This document shows, one piece after another, positions 43,584 through 52,564 of a DNA stretch of 64,000 nt (position 1 is the first letter of the stretch; each line of letters starts with the position of its first letter). The stretch spans positions 112,049 to 176,048 of the forward strand of contig DATCTK010000016.1 in assembly GCA_036567985.1 (NCBI GenBank). The letters run 5' to 3'. The notes below the pieces were generated by a model. That model saw only the letters and a list, made by a program, of their open reading frames with translations, did no database searches and was not told the origin of the DNA. Origin of the DNA: SZUA-229 sp036567985. Lineage in GTDB: Bacteria; Pseudomonadota; Gammaproteobacteria; SZUA-229. The translations under genes were made by a program, and so were the position numbers.

Positions 43584-44021
43584 TTATTTCATCGCAACTT
43601 CATGGCTACGCAACTGCTTCGCCAGTTTGTCGAGGATGCTATTGATAAACACATGGCTCTTATCCGAGCCGAACATTTTTGCCAGGCTGATGGCTTCACT
43701 GATCACCACTTTATAGGGCACATCAATGCGGTGTTTTATTTCATAGGTGGCGAGACGCAGAACCGACTGCTCAATCGGGTCGATTTCATCGTCCTTGCGG
43801 TTGCTGAACTGGTCAATTAACTGATCCAGCCCATTGACCTCTGCGGGTACCTGGTGCAACAGTGTATGGAAATATTCAAGATCAACCTTGTCCATATTCT
43901 GTTCTTCATGGAACTGGCTTTCTATCTCCGCCAGATCATTTCCCGACATATGCCATTGATACAGTGCCTGCAGGGCTTTTTTACGGGCATTACTTCTGCC
44001 CTTGGCAACAGATACCGACAT
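43584..44021 (-). CDS. nusB: Transcription antitermination factor NusB
   Basis: NusB acts with NusE (S10) at boxA sites to keep RNA polymerase going through rRNA operons. The 145-residue all-helical protein starts with KGRSNARKKALQALYQWHMS, and YKVVISEAISLAKMFGSD and FINSILDKLAKQLR close it. The start directly follows the ribH stop with no gap, the classic ribH-nusB order. Confidence 0.97.
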   Translation of the reverse strand: MSVSVAKGRSNARKKALQALYQWHMSGNDLAEIESQFHEEQNMDKVDLEYFHTLLHQVPAEVNGLDQLIDQFSNRKDDEIDPIEQSVLRLATYEIKHRIDVPYKVVISEAISLAKMFGSDKSHVFINSILDKLAKQLRSHEVAMK

Positions 44022-44495
44022 CTAGGCCAGCTTCTTCAGCAGGTTTACCATCTCAAGCGCACTGATCGCCGCTTCTGCACCCTTATTGCCCGCCTTGGTA
44101 CCGGCTCGTTCGATTGCCTGCTCGATGGTGTTGGTAGTTAACACGCCATTAATCACCGGAATATTGTGATCCAGCGAAACATGGGCCATGCCCTTGGAGG
44201 CTTCACCTGCGACAAAATCAAAATGCGGTGTGGAACCACGAATCACCGCGCCCAGACCGATAATCGCATCATAACGACCGCTCTGTGCCATCTGCTGAAT
44301 CACCAGCGGCATTTCATAGGCGCCGGGCACTTTCGCCAGAGTGATATTGGCTTCGGGTACGCCGTGGCGTTTCAGCGCATCAATCGCACCTGCCTCCAGG
44401 CTGTCCACAATAAAGCTGTTAAAACGGGCGCTGACAATGGCAAAGGTGCCCTGGGTGTATTGCAGTTCGCCTTCAATGGTTGTGATGTCTGACAT
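44022..44495 (-). CDS. ribH: 6,7-dimethyl-8-ribityllumazine synthase
   Basis: RibH condenses the pyrimidine dione and dihydroxybutanone phosphate in riboflavin synthesis. The 157-residue protein has SARFNSFIVDSLEAGA, TLAKVPGAYEMPL, GAVIRGSTPHFDFVAGEAS and GVLTTNTIEQAIERAG in order. The catalytic histidine lies in TPHFDFV. It lies between ribBA (71-bp gap) and nusB (contiguous). Confidence 0.97.
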   Translation of the reverse strand: MSDITTIEGELQYTQGTFAIVSARFNSFIVDSLEAGAIDALKRHGVPEANITLAKVPGAYEMPLVIQQMAQSGRYDAIIGLGAVIRGSTPHFDFVAGEASKGMAHVSLDHNIPVINGVLTTNTIEQAIERAGTKAGNKGAEAAISALEMVNLLKKLA

Positions 44496-44566
44496 TCGCT
44501 TTCTCTGTATGAATTCGGTTTAAGATATGATTTGTTGTGTATATCAATGACTGCAGATTATAACCG

Positions 44567-45676
44567 TTAATCATCACCAGTAACATAATCAACCACTTCA
44601 AGTCCAAAGCCCGCCAGGCCATGGATGCGTCTGGGTGCGGCCATCAGGCGCATTTTCTGCACGCCCAGGTCCATTAGAATCTGTGCGCCTATACCGTAGG
44701 TGCGCAGGTCTTTCGGTACTTCATCTTCATGTTCATTGCAGGGCTCCTCGGCATGGGTCAGCATCCACTGTACGATCTGCCGCGCCGATTCCGGCTCCCG
44801 TAGAATCACAATCACACCCGGCTCTTTTGCCTCCGCCACTTCTTTCATCGCATCACGTAGCGGCCAGCCGCATTTACGGCTGGAGGCGAGTACATCACAC
44901 ATGGTGTTTTCCATATGCACCCGCACCCGCACCGGCTTGTCACTGTCAACCTCACCCTTCACCAGCGCCAGGTGCAGGTCATTGCCGATCTCGTCCTGAT
45001 AGGCAAATAAACGAAAATGCCCGAACTCATTGGGAAAATCACTCTCCGCCACCCGCTCCACGGTTTTCTCGTTTTCGATGCGGTAACGAATCAGCTCTTC
45101 AATGGTGCCGATCTTCAGCTGATGTTCTTTGGCAAAGGCTTCCAGATCCGGGCGACGCGCCATGGTGCCATCGTCATTAAGAATCTCCACAATCACCGCC
45201 GCCGGTTCGAAGCCCGCCAGCCGTGCCAGATCACAACCGGCTTCGGTGTGGCCAGCACGGTTCAGCACCCCACCCGGCTGGGCCTTGAGTGGGAACACAT
45301 GACCTGGCTGGACGATATCCTGTGGCCCGGCATCCTTGGCCACCGCCGCCTGTACGGTAATGGCCCTGTCCGATGCGGAAATACCGGTGGTGACCCCTTC
45401 CGCCGCCTCGATACTGACGGTGAAATTGGTGCCGTGCATATCATCGGTGGAATCCACCATCTGTGGCAGGCGCAGCTGGCGGCAACGGGCATCGGTCAGG
45501 GTCAGGCAGATCAGGCCACGGCCGTAGCGGGCCATAAAATTGATATCCGCCGCAGTCACCGCCGAGGCCGCCATTAGCAGGTCGCCCTCGTTTTCACGGT
45601 CTTCATCGTCCATGATCACGACCATCTTGCCCTGCTTAATATCTTCTATAATTTCTTCTATAGTATTCAATGACAT
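44567..45676 (-). CDS. ribBA: Dihydroxybutanone phosphate synthase with degenerate GTP cyclohydrolase II domain
   Basis: The N-terminal 200 residues are a complete RibB (DDEDRENEGDL, GLICLTLTDARC, HGTNFTVSIEAAEGVTTGIS, GHTEAGCDLARLAG). The C-terminal domain keeps the RibA frame, but the zinc-site segment is RVHMENTMCDVLASSRKCG instead of the usual HSECLTGDxxxSxRCDCG form. At least two of three zinc cysteines are therefore missing. This resembles the RibBX variant known in proteobacteria. A separate ribA is expected elsewhere in the genome. Confidence 0.93.
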   Translation of the reverse strand: MSLNTIEEIIEDIKQGKMVVIMDDEDRENEGDLLMAASAVTAADINFMARYGRGLICLTLTDARCRQLRLPQMVDSTDDMHGTNFTVSIEAAEGVTTGISASDRAITVQAAVAKDAGPQDIVQPGHVFPLKAQPGGVLNRAGHTEAGCDLARLAGFEPAAVIVEILNDDGTMARRPDLEAFAKEHQLKIGTIEELIRYRIENEKTVERVAESDFPNEFGHFRLFAYQDEIGNDLHLALVKGEVDSDKPVRVRVHMENTMCDVLASSRKCGWPLRDAMKEVAEAKEPGVIVILREPESARQIVQWMLTHAEEPCNEHEDEVPKDLRTYGIGAQILMDLGVQKMRLMAAPRRIHGLAGFGLEVVDYVTGDD

Positions 45677-45737
45677 ATATAATATTCTTAAAGTTACTTC
45701 TCGTTAATGTGCAGGCATATTCTGAACGGTTCAGAGC

Positions 45738-46394
45738 CTATTTTACAAAGCCATGTTCCGCCAGAAAGGCCGCGCTGATGCCGGACGCGGGTGTTGCCGC
45801 CTCATCGCCCAGCAGCAAACGCTCAAGGTAACGTGCCAGCAGGTCCACTTCAAGGTTTACTTCGCTGCCCTGCTGGTAGCCCCCCATAATGGTTTCCTTG
45901 AGGGTGTGGGGCACGATATTCAACTCAAATGCACAGCCATCCACCTTGTTGACGGTGAGGCTGACCCCGTCCACGGTGATCGAGCCTTTCATGGCAATGT
46001 ATCGGGCCAGTGATGCCGGTGCTTCGATCACAAAGCGCACCGAGCGGGCATCGTCATAACGCGACACCACCTTGCCCAGGCCATCCACATGACCGCTCAC
46101 CAGGTGCCCGCCAAGGCGGGTTTGCAGGGTCAGTGCCTTTTCCAGGTTAACCCGGCTACCCACGTCCAGTTGGCCGAGCGAGGTCAGTGACAGGGTTTCG
46201 CCGGACACATCGGCACAATAGGCATGGTCACGCAGTTCTATCGCGGTGAGGCACACCCCGTTCATGGCAATGCTATCGCCCAGCTGCACATCGGACATGT
46301 CCAGCTGGCCGGTGCCAATCCAGATGCGCGCATCGCCGCCCTTGTCTTCAATTGACTCGATGCGACCCACGGACTGAATAATACCTGTAAACAT
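45738..46394 (-). CDS. ribE: Riboflavin synthase, alpha subunit
   Basis: This enzyme dismutates two lumazine molecules to riboflavin. The 218-residue protein has two lumazine-binding repeats. The first spans MFTGIIQSVG to NGVCLTAIELRD and the second LGGHLVSGHVDGLG to DGVSLTVNKVDG. It lies between the Ntn-hydrolase gene (33-bp gap) and ribBA (61-bp gap). Confidence 0.97.
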   Translation of the reverse strand: MFTGIIQSVGRIESIEDKGGDARIWIGTGQLDMSDVQLGDSIAMNGVCLTAIELRDHAYCADVSGETLSLTSLGQLDVGSRVNLEKALTLQTRLGGHLVSGHVDGLGKVVSRYDDARSVRFVIEAPASLARYIAMKGSITVDGVSLTVNKVDGCAFELNIVPHTLKETIMGGYQQGSEVNLEVDLLARYLERLLLGDEAATPASGISAAFLAEHGFVK

Positions 46395-46427
46395 ATGCGA
46401 CCTTTACTGTGTACTTGTTGCGGCTGG

Positions 46428-47003
46428 CTAGACGTCCTGCAGATCAATCAGCTGGATGCTCATCGGCAAGGCCGAGGCGTTATTGAATTCAGCACCGGCT
46501 TCCACGCCTGCGCGGGCAATGTCTTCTGCGGAATCCAGACGATCGTAGAGTGCGTGCATCGCACCCAGGGCAAACTCCGAGCCTGAGCCAATCGCCCAGA
46601 ATTTGGTGTATTCACTGACTTCACGCAATGAATAGACGCCGAAAATGCCCTTTTTATTGCAGATCAGCGCATCGATATGGGTGGCTTCATAGGGGTCATC
46701 TTCCTCGTCCTTGGCATTGAGAAAGTAATGTTCTTTCAGCACCGGGTGCAGCGCACGGAAGGTTTCAAAAATGCCCAGGCGGGACTCAAAATCAATCTCC
46801 ACCTTGTCATCCGCAAGCACCGATTCCATTACCAGTGCATGGGCGGCACTGCCCACGATACCGAAGTAACCACCGGGATAGGCCTGCACCTTGTCATAGG
46901 CACGGTCATATTCCGAACCCATACGCAGGTCACCAAAGGTGGTTAAACTGTCGGCGGCGATACAGGCCTTACCATTTTTTCTGACCACGACTATTGTGGA
47001 CAT
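46428..47003 (-). CDS. Proteasome/HslV-like Ntn hydrolase
   Basis: A 191-residue protein whose start STIVVVRKNGKACIAADSLT parallels HslV (TTIVSVRRNG...GGDG). Removal of Met1 would expose Ser2 as nucleophile where HslV has Thr1. D18 and K38 align with the conserved Asp17 and Lys33, and AIGSGSEFALGAMHAL matches the AIGSGG block. It thus keeps the proteasome-type active site with serine for threonine. It may be a BPH-like or other stand-alone proteasome homologue. No hslU is adjacent. It sits inside the riboflavin cluster. Fold confidence is good; protease activity is inferred. Confidence 0.8.
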   Translation of the reverse strand: MSTIVVVRKNGKACIAADSLTTFGDLRMGSEYDRAYDKVQAYPGGYFGIVGSAAHALVMESVLADDKVEIDFESRLGIFETFRALHPVLKEHYFLNAKDEEDDPYEATHIDALICNKKGIFGVYSLREVSEYTKFWAIGSGSEFALGAMHALYDRLDSAEDIARAGVEAGAEFNNASALPMSIQLIDLQDV

Positions 47004-47080
47004 AAGCGTCTCTCTTTATTGATATCAATCTGTTCGTATTGTTTACTGCAAACCAGTTATCTTCTGGTGTCGCAAGGTAT

Positions 47081-48208
47081 TTAATTCTTCGCGTCATAAA
47101 CCGGCCGTGCGGTGATACGCCAGTCTTCGCCTATCGCGCGAATCTCTGTAATCTTCAATTCAATGCGCTGTGCCATGCTTGACAGGCCCGGCAGGTGAAA
47201 CAGGCCCCTGGCGCCATTGCCCATAATATGCGGTGCCATATAAATCACCAGCTCGTCCAGCAGCTTCTGCTCCAGCAACGCACCACACAGTTCACTGCCC
47301 GCTTCCACATGCACTTCATTGGCCTGCAACCCCGCCAGGTAATGCAGCACTTCGCGCAGGTTCAGTTTATCCGCGCCGCTGGGCAGGCTCACCAGTTGCG
47401 ACTCGCTAAATCCACAGGCGTCACTGTAATGCTGATGGGTAAACACCAGCGTGCTGGCACTGTCGGCTGTTGTGGTATATATCTGGCTGTCCGGCGAGCT
47501 TTTCAACTCACCATCTATGACAGCACGCAATGGCTGGTATGGTTCACAATCCAGCCCCAGCTGCTGGGCATCCAGCCGTACATTCAACTGCGGGTTATCG
47601 GCCATCACCGTGCCACTGCCGGTTAGAATCACCGAGCTTCTGGCGCGTAGCCGCTGCACATCGGTGCGTGCCGCCTCGCCGGTAATCCACTGGCTTTCAC
47701 CGGAAGCCATCGCCGTGCGCCCATCCAGGCTCATTGCCAGTTTGGCACGCACATAGGGCATGCCGCTCTGCATGCGTTTGATAAAACCGGGGTTCAATGC
47801 CTCGGCGTCCGCCTGCAACACGCCACACTCGACTTCAATGCCAGCCTCACGCAATTTTTCCAGACCCTGCCCCGCCACCAGCGGATTGGGGTCCTGCATG
47901 GCACACACCACCCGAGCCACACCTGCTTCTATCAGCGCATCGGCACAGGGCGGGGTTTTGCCATGGTGGCTACAGGGTTCCAGGCTGACATAGGCAGTGG
48001 CGCCGGCCGCCCCTGCACCCGCCTGCTGCAATGCGACGATTTCCGCATGGGGACCACCGGCCTGTTGGTGATAACCCTCTGCTATTACCCGCTCGCCACG
48101 GGCAATCACACAACCCACCCGTGGATTGGGCTGGGTGGTATACAGGCCGCGTCGCGCCAGTTGAATGGCGCGGGACATGTGCTGGTGATCGATAACGGAC
48201 TGGTTCAT
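47081..48208 (-). CDS. ribD: Bifunctional riboflavin deaminase/reductase
   Basis: RibD deaminates and then reduces the pyrimidine intermediate. The deaminase half has the zinc site HAE at 54-56 and C79/C88 in PCSHHGKTPPC. The reductase half has AMSLDGRTAMASGESQWITG and a NADPH-binding EAGSELCGALL. The length of 375 residues is normal. It lies 127 bp after nrdR. Confidence 0.97.
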   Translation of the reverse strand: MNQSVIDHQHMSRAIQLARRGLYTTQPNPRVGCVIARGERVIAEGYHQQAGGPHAEIVALQQAGAGAAGATAYVSLEPCSHHGKTPPCADALIEAGVARVVCAMQDPNPLVAGQGLEKLREAGIEVECGVLQADAEALNPGFIKRMQSGMPYVRAKLAMSLDGRTAMASGESQWITGEAARTDVQRLRARSSVILTGSGTVMADNPQLNVRLDAQQLGLDCEPYQPLRAVIDGELKSSPDSQIYTTTADSASTLVFTHQHYSDACGFSESQLVSLPSGADKLNLREVLHYLAGLQANEVHVEAGSELCGALLEQKLLDELVIYMAPHIMGNGARGLFHLPGLSSMAQRIELKITEIRAIGEDWRITARPVYDAKN

Positions 48209-48334
48209 GAAATAGTGGGCTGGTTAACGTGTTTGCGATTTATTATCTGTGGCTGTGGTTTACTGATGCTGCTTTAATTGACGATGATTATTTGATGCTG
48301 GCTTACTGACGGTAAAAACACGGATAGCGAAAGT

Positions 48335-48787
48335 TTACTGCTGTTCCAGTTTCTCAATCATCTTGCGGAAGGCATCGACATCTTCAAAACTCAGGTACAC
48401 CGAGGCGAAACGGATATAGGCCACGTGATCCAGCTTCTGCAGCTCTTCCATCACCCATTCACCGATGGTGCGTGCATCCACTTCCCGCTCACCCGCCGAG
48501 AGTAACTTGTGTTTAATATGACTGATGCTCTCCTCGATTTTCTCAATGCTCACCGGGCGTTTTTCCAGCGCCTTGGTGAGGCCGGAGCGCAGCTTGATTT
48601 CATCGAACATCTGCCGTGTGCCGTCCTGCTTGATAATACGCGGCATGCTGAGTTCGGCGGTTTCATAGGTGGTAAAACGCTCACCGCATTCAACACACTC
48701 GCGGCGACGTCGAACCTGGTCACCATCCCCGCCAAGACGGGAATCGACCACACGGGTATCGGGTGCTTTACAGAACGGACAGTGCAT
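48335..48787 (-). CDS. nrdR: Transcriptional repressor NrdR
   Basis: NrdR represses ribonucleotide reductase genes when dATP is high. The 150-residue protein has a zinc finger (C3, C6, C31, C34) and an ATP-cone domain starting at IIKQDGTRQMFDEIKL. It lies between glyA and ribD, an order found in many proteobacteria. Confidence 0.97.
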   Translation of the reverse strand: MHCPFCKAPDTRVVDSRLGGDGDQVRRRRECVECGERFTTYETAELSMPRIIKQDGTRQMFDEIKLRSGLTKALEKRPVSIEKIEESISHIKHKLLSAGEREVDARTIGEWVMEELQKLDHVAYIRFASVYLSFEDVDAFRKMIEKLEQQ

Positions 48788-48840
48788 AGTAGCGATCTTT
48801 TATCATGTAATGACACGCCCGCCATGCGGGCGGACGGTAT

Positions 48841-50097
48841 TTATTTTTTGTAAACAGGCAGTCGGGCACAGATTTCGGATACCTTACCCTTAACCTGGTT
48901 GATCACCGTTTCATCCTGCATATTGGCAATCACATCACACATCCAGCTCGCCAGTTCGCTTGATTCCTGCTCGTTAAAGCCACGGGTGGTCAGGGCCGGC
49001 GTGCCCACACGAATACCCGAAGTCACAAACGGCGACTGCGGATCATCTGGCACCGAGTTTTTATTCACTGTAATGTGCGCCTTGCCCAGTGCCGCTTCCA
49101 CATCCTTGCCGGTTAAGCCCGCCTTGATAAAGCTCACCAGGAACAGGTGGTTTTCGGTGCCATTGGAAACCACGTCATAGCCGCGATCCATAAACACTTT
49201 AGCCATGGCCTGGGCATTTTTCACTACCTGCTTCTGGTAGTCGACGAAGCCGGGCTCCATGGCTTCCTTGAACGCCACTGCCTTGGCGGCAATCACATGC
49301 ATCAGCGGGCCACCCTGTGAGCCGGGGAAAATCGCCGAGTTGAATTTTTTGGTGATCTCGTCGTTGGCTTTGGCCAGGATAATACCGCCGCGGGGACCGC
49401 GCAGGGTTTTGTGGGTGGTTGAGGTGACCACATCCGCAATGGGTACCGGGTTGGGGTAAATACCCGCTGCCACCAGGCCTGCCACGTGTGCCATATCCAC
49501 CATCAGGTAGGCACCGACTTCATCGGCGATATCACGGAATTTCTGCCAGTCCATGATCTTGGAATAGGCGGAGAAACCGGCAATGATCATTTTCGGTTTG
49601 TGCTCACGGGCCAGTGTTGCCACTTCATCGTAATCCACCTCGCCGGTGGCCGGGTTCAGGCCATACTGCACCGCATTGTAGATCTTGCCGGAGAAGCTGA
49701 CATGGGAGCCGTGGGTCAGGTGACCACCGTGGGCCAGGCTCATGCCCAGCACGGTATCGCCCGGCTGACACAGTGCCATATACACCGCAGCATTGGCCTG
49801 TGAACCGGAATGCGGCTGCACATTGGCATAGTCAGCGGAGAACAGCTGTTTGGCGCGATCAATTGCCAGCTGCTCCGCCTTGTCGACATATTCACAACCG
49901 CCGTAGTAACGCTTGCCGGGGTAACCCTCGGCGTATTTATTGGTCAGCACCGAACCCTGGGCCTGCATCACCCGCGGGCTGGTGTAGTTTTCGGAGGCAA
50001 TCAGCTCGATGTGATCTTCCTGACGCTGTGTTTCTTCATTGATGGCATCCATCAATTCGTCGTCGTAACCCTGAATGGTCATATCTGCTGAAAACAT
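48841..50097 (-). CDS. glyA: Serine hydroxymethyltransferase
   Basis: GlyA interconverts serine and glycine and supplies one-carbon units on folate. The 418-residue protein has HIELIASENYTS at the N-terminus, QPHSGSQANAAVY at 94-106 and the PLP lysine K230 in TSTTHKTLRGPRGG. It heads the glyA-nrdR-ribD stretch. The 210-bp upstream region holds a small GCGCC/GGCGC hairpin (50168-50184) and a family B repeat; I see no glycine riboswitch. Confidence 0.98.
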   Translation of the reverse strand: MFSADMTIQGYDDELMDAINEETQRQEDHIELIASENYTSPRVMQAQGSVLTNKYAEGYPGKRYYGGCEYVDKAEQLAIDRAKQLFSADYANVQPHSGSQANAAVYMALCQPGDTVLGMSLAHGGHLTHGSHVSFSGKIYNAVQYGLNPATGEVDYDEVATLAREHKPKMIIAGFSAYSKIMDWQKFRDIADEVGAYLMVDMAHVAGLVAAGIYPNPVPIADVVTSTTHKTLRGPRGGIILAKANDEITKKFNSAIFPGSQGGPLMHVIAAKAVAFKEAMEPGFVDYQKQVVKNAQAMAKVFMDRGYDVVSNGTENHLFLVSFIKAGLTGKDVEAALGKAHITVNKNSVPDDPQSPFVTSGIRVGTPALTTRGFNEQESSELASWMCDVIANMQDETVINQVKGKVSEICARLPVYKK

Positions 50098-50249
50098 TGT
50101 AATCTCCGAAAATCGTCAAAATAGACTTTATAAAGTTAAAAGCCGGGGCGCAGAAAGGCTTGCCATAGCGCCTGTAAAAGGCGCATAGCTTAGCTTATAT
50201 AGGGGATGGAGACCAGTAAAACTACCAGATATAGGTTTATTCAGATCGC

Positions 50250-50292
50250 TACCGGCAGCCTTGCCTCTCGCGATATACCGCACGTCCTGTGC
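50250..50292 (+). repeat. Hairpin repeat family B, copy 6 (double hairpin)
   Basis: ACC-GGCA-GCCT-TGCC is followed by TCTCGCGATATACC and the hairpin GCAC-GTCCT-GTGC. It lies in the gap between glyA and the exported-protein gene, 17 bp from the latter's stop. No family A element is near this copy. Confidence 0.75.
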
Positions 50293-50309
50293 AGTAAGTG
50301 CCATTCAGA

Positions 50310-50894
50310 TCAGTCGCTGCTTTCAACCGCCGGCATGGAAATCACACCACGCTCACGATCCAGTTTGTAACCCTCCGGTAACGGCTTGCTCTCATCCGAT
50401 GATTTATAACGTGCCGGATCGCCCACATTCAGCAGGATGCTGAAGGCGCGGCTCTGGAATTTGCCATCTACGCGCACACTGACCAGCACATCAAGGTGCA
50501 GACGGCCTTCCTGCAACGCGGTAACACTGACCGGCAAGGTATGTTGCTGACCCTGTGAGGTCGCAAACTCATGTTCTGCAGCAGTGTTCAGCTGCAACCC
50601 ACTGTCATGCTTGATGCGCACCTGCATCAGGTCCCCCGCCATACGGCTGCTGAGATTCAGCTCCAGGGTGACGGTTTCACCCGGTTCTACCCGCCCCGGC
50701 TGCTGGTAACGCAGGTCAATCCCCGCATGGGGCTTGGTGTAATCAGCACCGGTTTTGCTGGTGTGCTGGTGCTTGCTGGTGGTGGACATTTCACCATTGG
50801 TGCTTTCCTCGCTGGCATGATCCACCGGTGATGACATGCCAGTTAAAAACAGCGTAGAGGCAATAATACTGATCAGGGCGTAATTAGTTTTCAT
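50310..50894 (-). CDS. Exported protein of unknown function, 194 aa
   Basis: A signal peptide spans about residues 1-20 (YALISIIASTLFLTGM). A polar Ser/Thr/His-rich linker (about 25-50) follows, then a beta-rich domain (RVEPGETVTLELNLSS, DLMQVRIKHDSGLQL) of the immunoglobulin-like kind. I do not recognise a named family. It lies 62 bp downstream of the metalloprotease-like lipoprotein on the same strand, so the two may work together. The C-terminal tail GVISMPAVESSD is hydrophilic. Confidence 0.75.
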   Translation of the reverse strand: MKTNYALISIIASTLFLTGMSSPVDHASEESTNGEMSTTSKHQHTSKTGADYTKPHAGIDLRYQQPGRVEPGETVTLELNLSSRMAGDLMQVRIKHDSGLQLNTAAEHEFATSQGQQHTLPVSVTALQEGRLHLDVLVSVRVDGKFQSRAFSILLNVGDPARYKSSDESKPLPEGYKLDRERGVISMPAVESSD

Positions 50895-50956
50895 AGGGTT
50901 CCGCTTTCCGTATTCTTCTGTGTTATGTACTGTGTATGTCGCTTTATTTTCACTGG

Positions 50957-52564
50957 CTAGGGTGTTCGCGTCACCGTAAAGCAGGTTGTATTGGTGGCAC
51001 CTGTGGCCGTTGGGTCATAGCTCGGGTCGGTGTAGCCATATTCTCGGACTTCCAGTACATACTCCTTATCCACTTGCAGACTGGCAGACAAGCTGTCCGT
51101 ATCCGCCCTCCATGTCTCAGCCACGGCCAGCAACTCACCCTTATGGTAGAGATACATATCCGGGTCCGCCGGATTCAGACCAGTGGCGCGCTGCGCGGTG
51201 ATTGTATAGTTTGTACTCGAAAGCACGCTAAAGCTCACATAACGACTCACCCCCAGGCCATTGTAGCCACCGTTTATGCCGCTACTGCACACTTCTTCAA
51301 CCCCCGAAAACACATCCGCACCCGGAAGATACGGCGGGGTTGGTATATTGCTCCCACCACCGGCAGCGGTTGCGCCTGTGCCATAGCCATCAATGATCGA
51401 CACATTAATCGATTGTTCGTTTAGCAGATTGTCTACTGAGGTTTCAAGTCCATCCATTACTGGTAATCTTTTAAAGACATTAATAAAACTGAACAGACTG
51501 GTAAAGGCATCGCTGTCGCGCAGTTTATCTGCATCCACCAGTACCTGATAAATTTCATCAAAACCGAGATCAAAAACATCAAAGCCGCCTTCATTGCTTA
51601 TATCGTAAAAATCGTACAACACCGACTGCACTGAACACTCGTTATACCAGCCATCGTTAGTACAGCTGTTACTTTCTATATCAAGTGTGAAGCCCCGATC
51701 CAGTCCCTGTGAATCACGGTACAGCGGATCATCCAGCACCATCGCGGAAAAGGCATTACCAAAGCCTTCACTGAAGGCCACGCGGATATCCAGAATATCG
51801 CCACCCGAATGGGGACCACCGATGGAGTCATCGCGGGAAAACATGTCCTGGAAATAATGCCCCCATTCGTGGGCAATCACATGCTCATCGTACTCATCTG
51901 TGTCGATGCTATAACCATACAGGCTGATGGTCTGGTTGATGTAATAACTGCCGGCGGAATTGCTTTCACTCCACTCAATGGTCAACGCGGGAAAATTGAC
52001 CGTTGGCTGGCTGCTGAGAATCAGCTGCATTGATTTGTACACCGTATCAAGGATAGCAAAGGGTGCGGCGGTACGTGCCGAGGTATAGCGTGTACCGTCA
52101 GAACCGGAAGGCGCGTGCAGGTTAAGGCTTCGTGCGGCATCCACATTAAGCGGGCTGCTGTCCAGTGCAAACACCAGCTCAACTGCCTGTTGTTCATCCA
52201 CCACCCTGACATCCCAGCCAGGGTTTCCGCTCTGCTGCATCTGTGCTTTAGCACGCACCACCAGACCAGTGGTACCCGCGGGTACCGACAGGCTGTAATT
52301 GCCGTTATCGTCGCTAGTGGTAGACGTGAGTACTGAGTTACACACCGCCTCAACTGTAATCTTACGTGCGGGCTCCACGCTGGCTGCAGGAAAATCCAGT
52401 GCACCTGAATCTGTCAGAGGCACACGGTCGAATGTAATACTGCCACTGACAGTGACATTAACACCCGAGCCAGGCACACAACGACTACTATCACCGCCGC
52501 CACTACAGGCACCTAAACCCAGCACAGAAATGCCGATAAACAGAAAAGACAAATTAAGCTTCAA
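50957..52564 (-). CDS. Lipoprotein with zinc metalloprotease motif
   Basis: The 535-residue protein has a lipobox LGAC with lipidation cysteine C20. A small beta domain follows at about 36-105, with TSDDNGNYSLSVP as in carboxypeptidase-regulatory domains. The zinc motif HEWGH is at 232-236, and a candidate third ligand E266 lies in AFSEGFGNAFS. This is the HExxH...E layout of gluzincin peptidases. The C-terminal part is beta-rich and resembles a binding domain (YVLEVREYGY). It should sit on the outer or inner membrane facing the periplasm or cell surface. Substrate unknown. Confidence 0.82.
   Translation of the reverse strand: MKLNLSFLFIGISVLGLGACSGGGDSSRCVPGSGVNVTVSGSITFDRVPLTDSGALDFPAASVEPARKITVEAVCNSVLTSTTSDDNGNYSLSVPAGTTGLVVRAKAQMQQSGNPGWDVRVVDEQQAVELVFALDSSPLNVDAARSLNLHAPSGSDGTRYTSARTAAPFAILDTVYKSMQLILSSQPTVNFPALTIEWSESNSAGSYYINQTISLYGYSIDTDEYDEHVIAHEWGHYFQDMFSRDDSIGGPHSGGDILDIRVAFSEGFGNAFSAMVLDDPLYRDSQGLDRGFTLDIESNSCTNDGWYNECSVQSVLYDFYDISNEGGFDVFDLGFDEIYQVLVDADKLRDSDAFTSLFSFINVFKRLPVMDGLETSVDNLLNEQSINVSIIDGYGTGATAAGGGSNIPTPPYLPGADVFSGVEEVCSSGINGGYNGLGVSRYVSFSVLSSTNYTITAQRATGLNPADPDMYLYHKGELLAVAETWRADTDSLSASLQVDKEYVLEVREYGYTDPSYDPTATGATNTTCFTVTRTP

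Noticed and set aside
45677..45737. FMN riboswitch upstream of ribBA
   Set aside because: The 61-bp gap is too short for the aptamer and shows no matching conserved segments.
50098..50249. Glycine riboswitch upstream of glyA
   Set aside because: None of the conserved aptamer segments is visible; only a short GCGCC hairpin is present.
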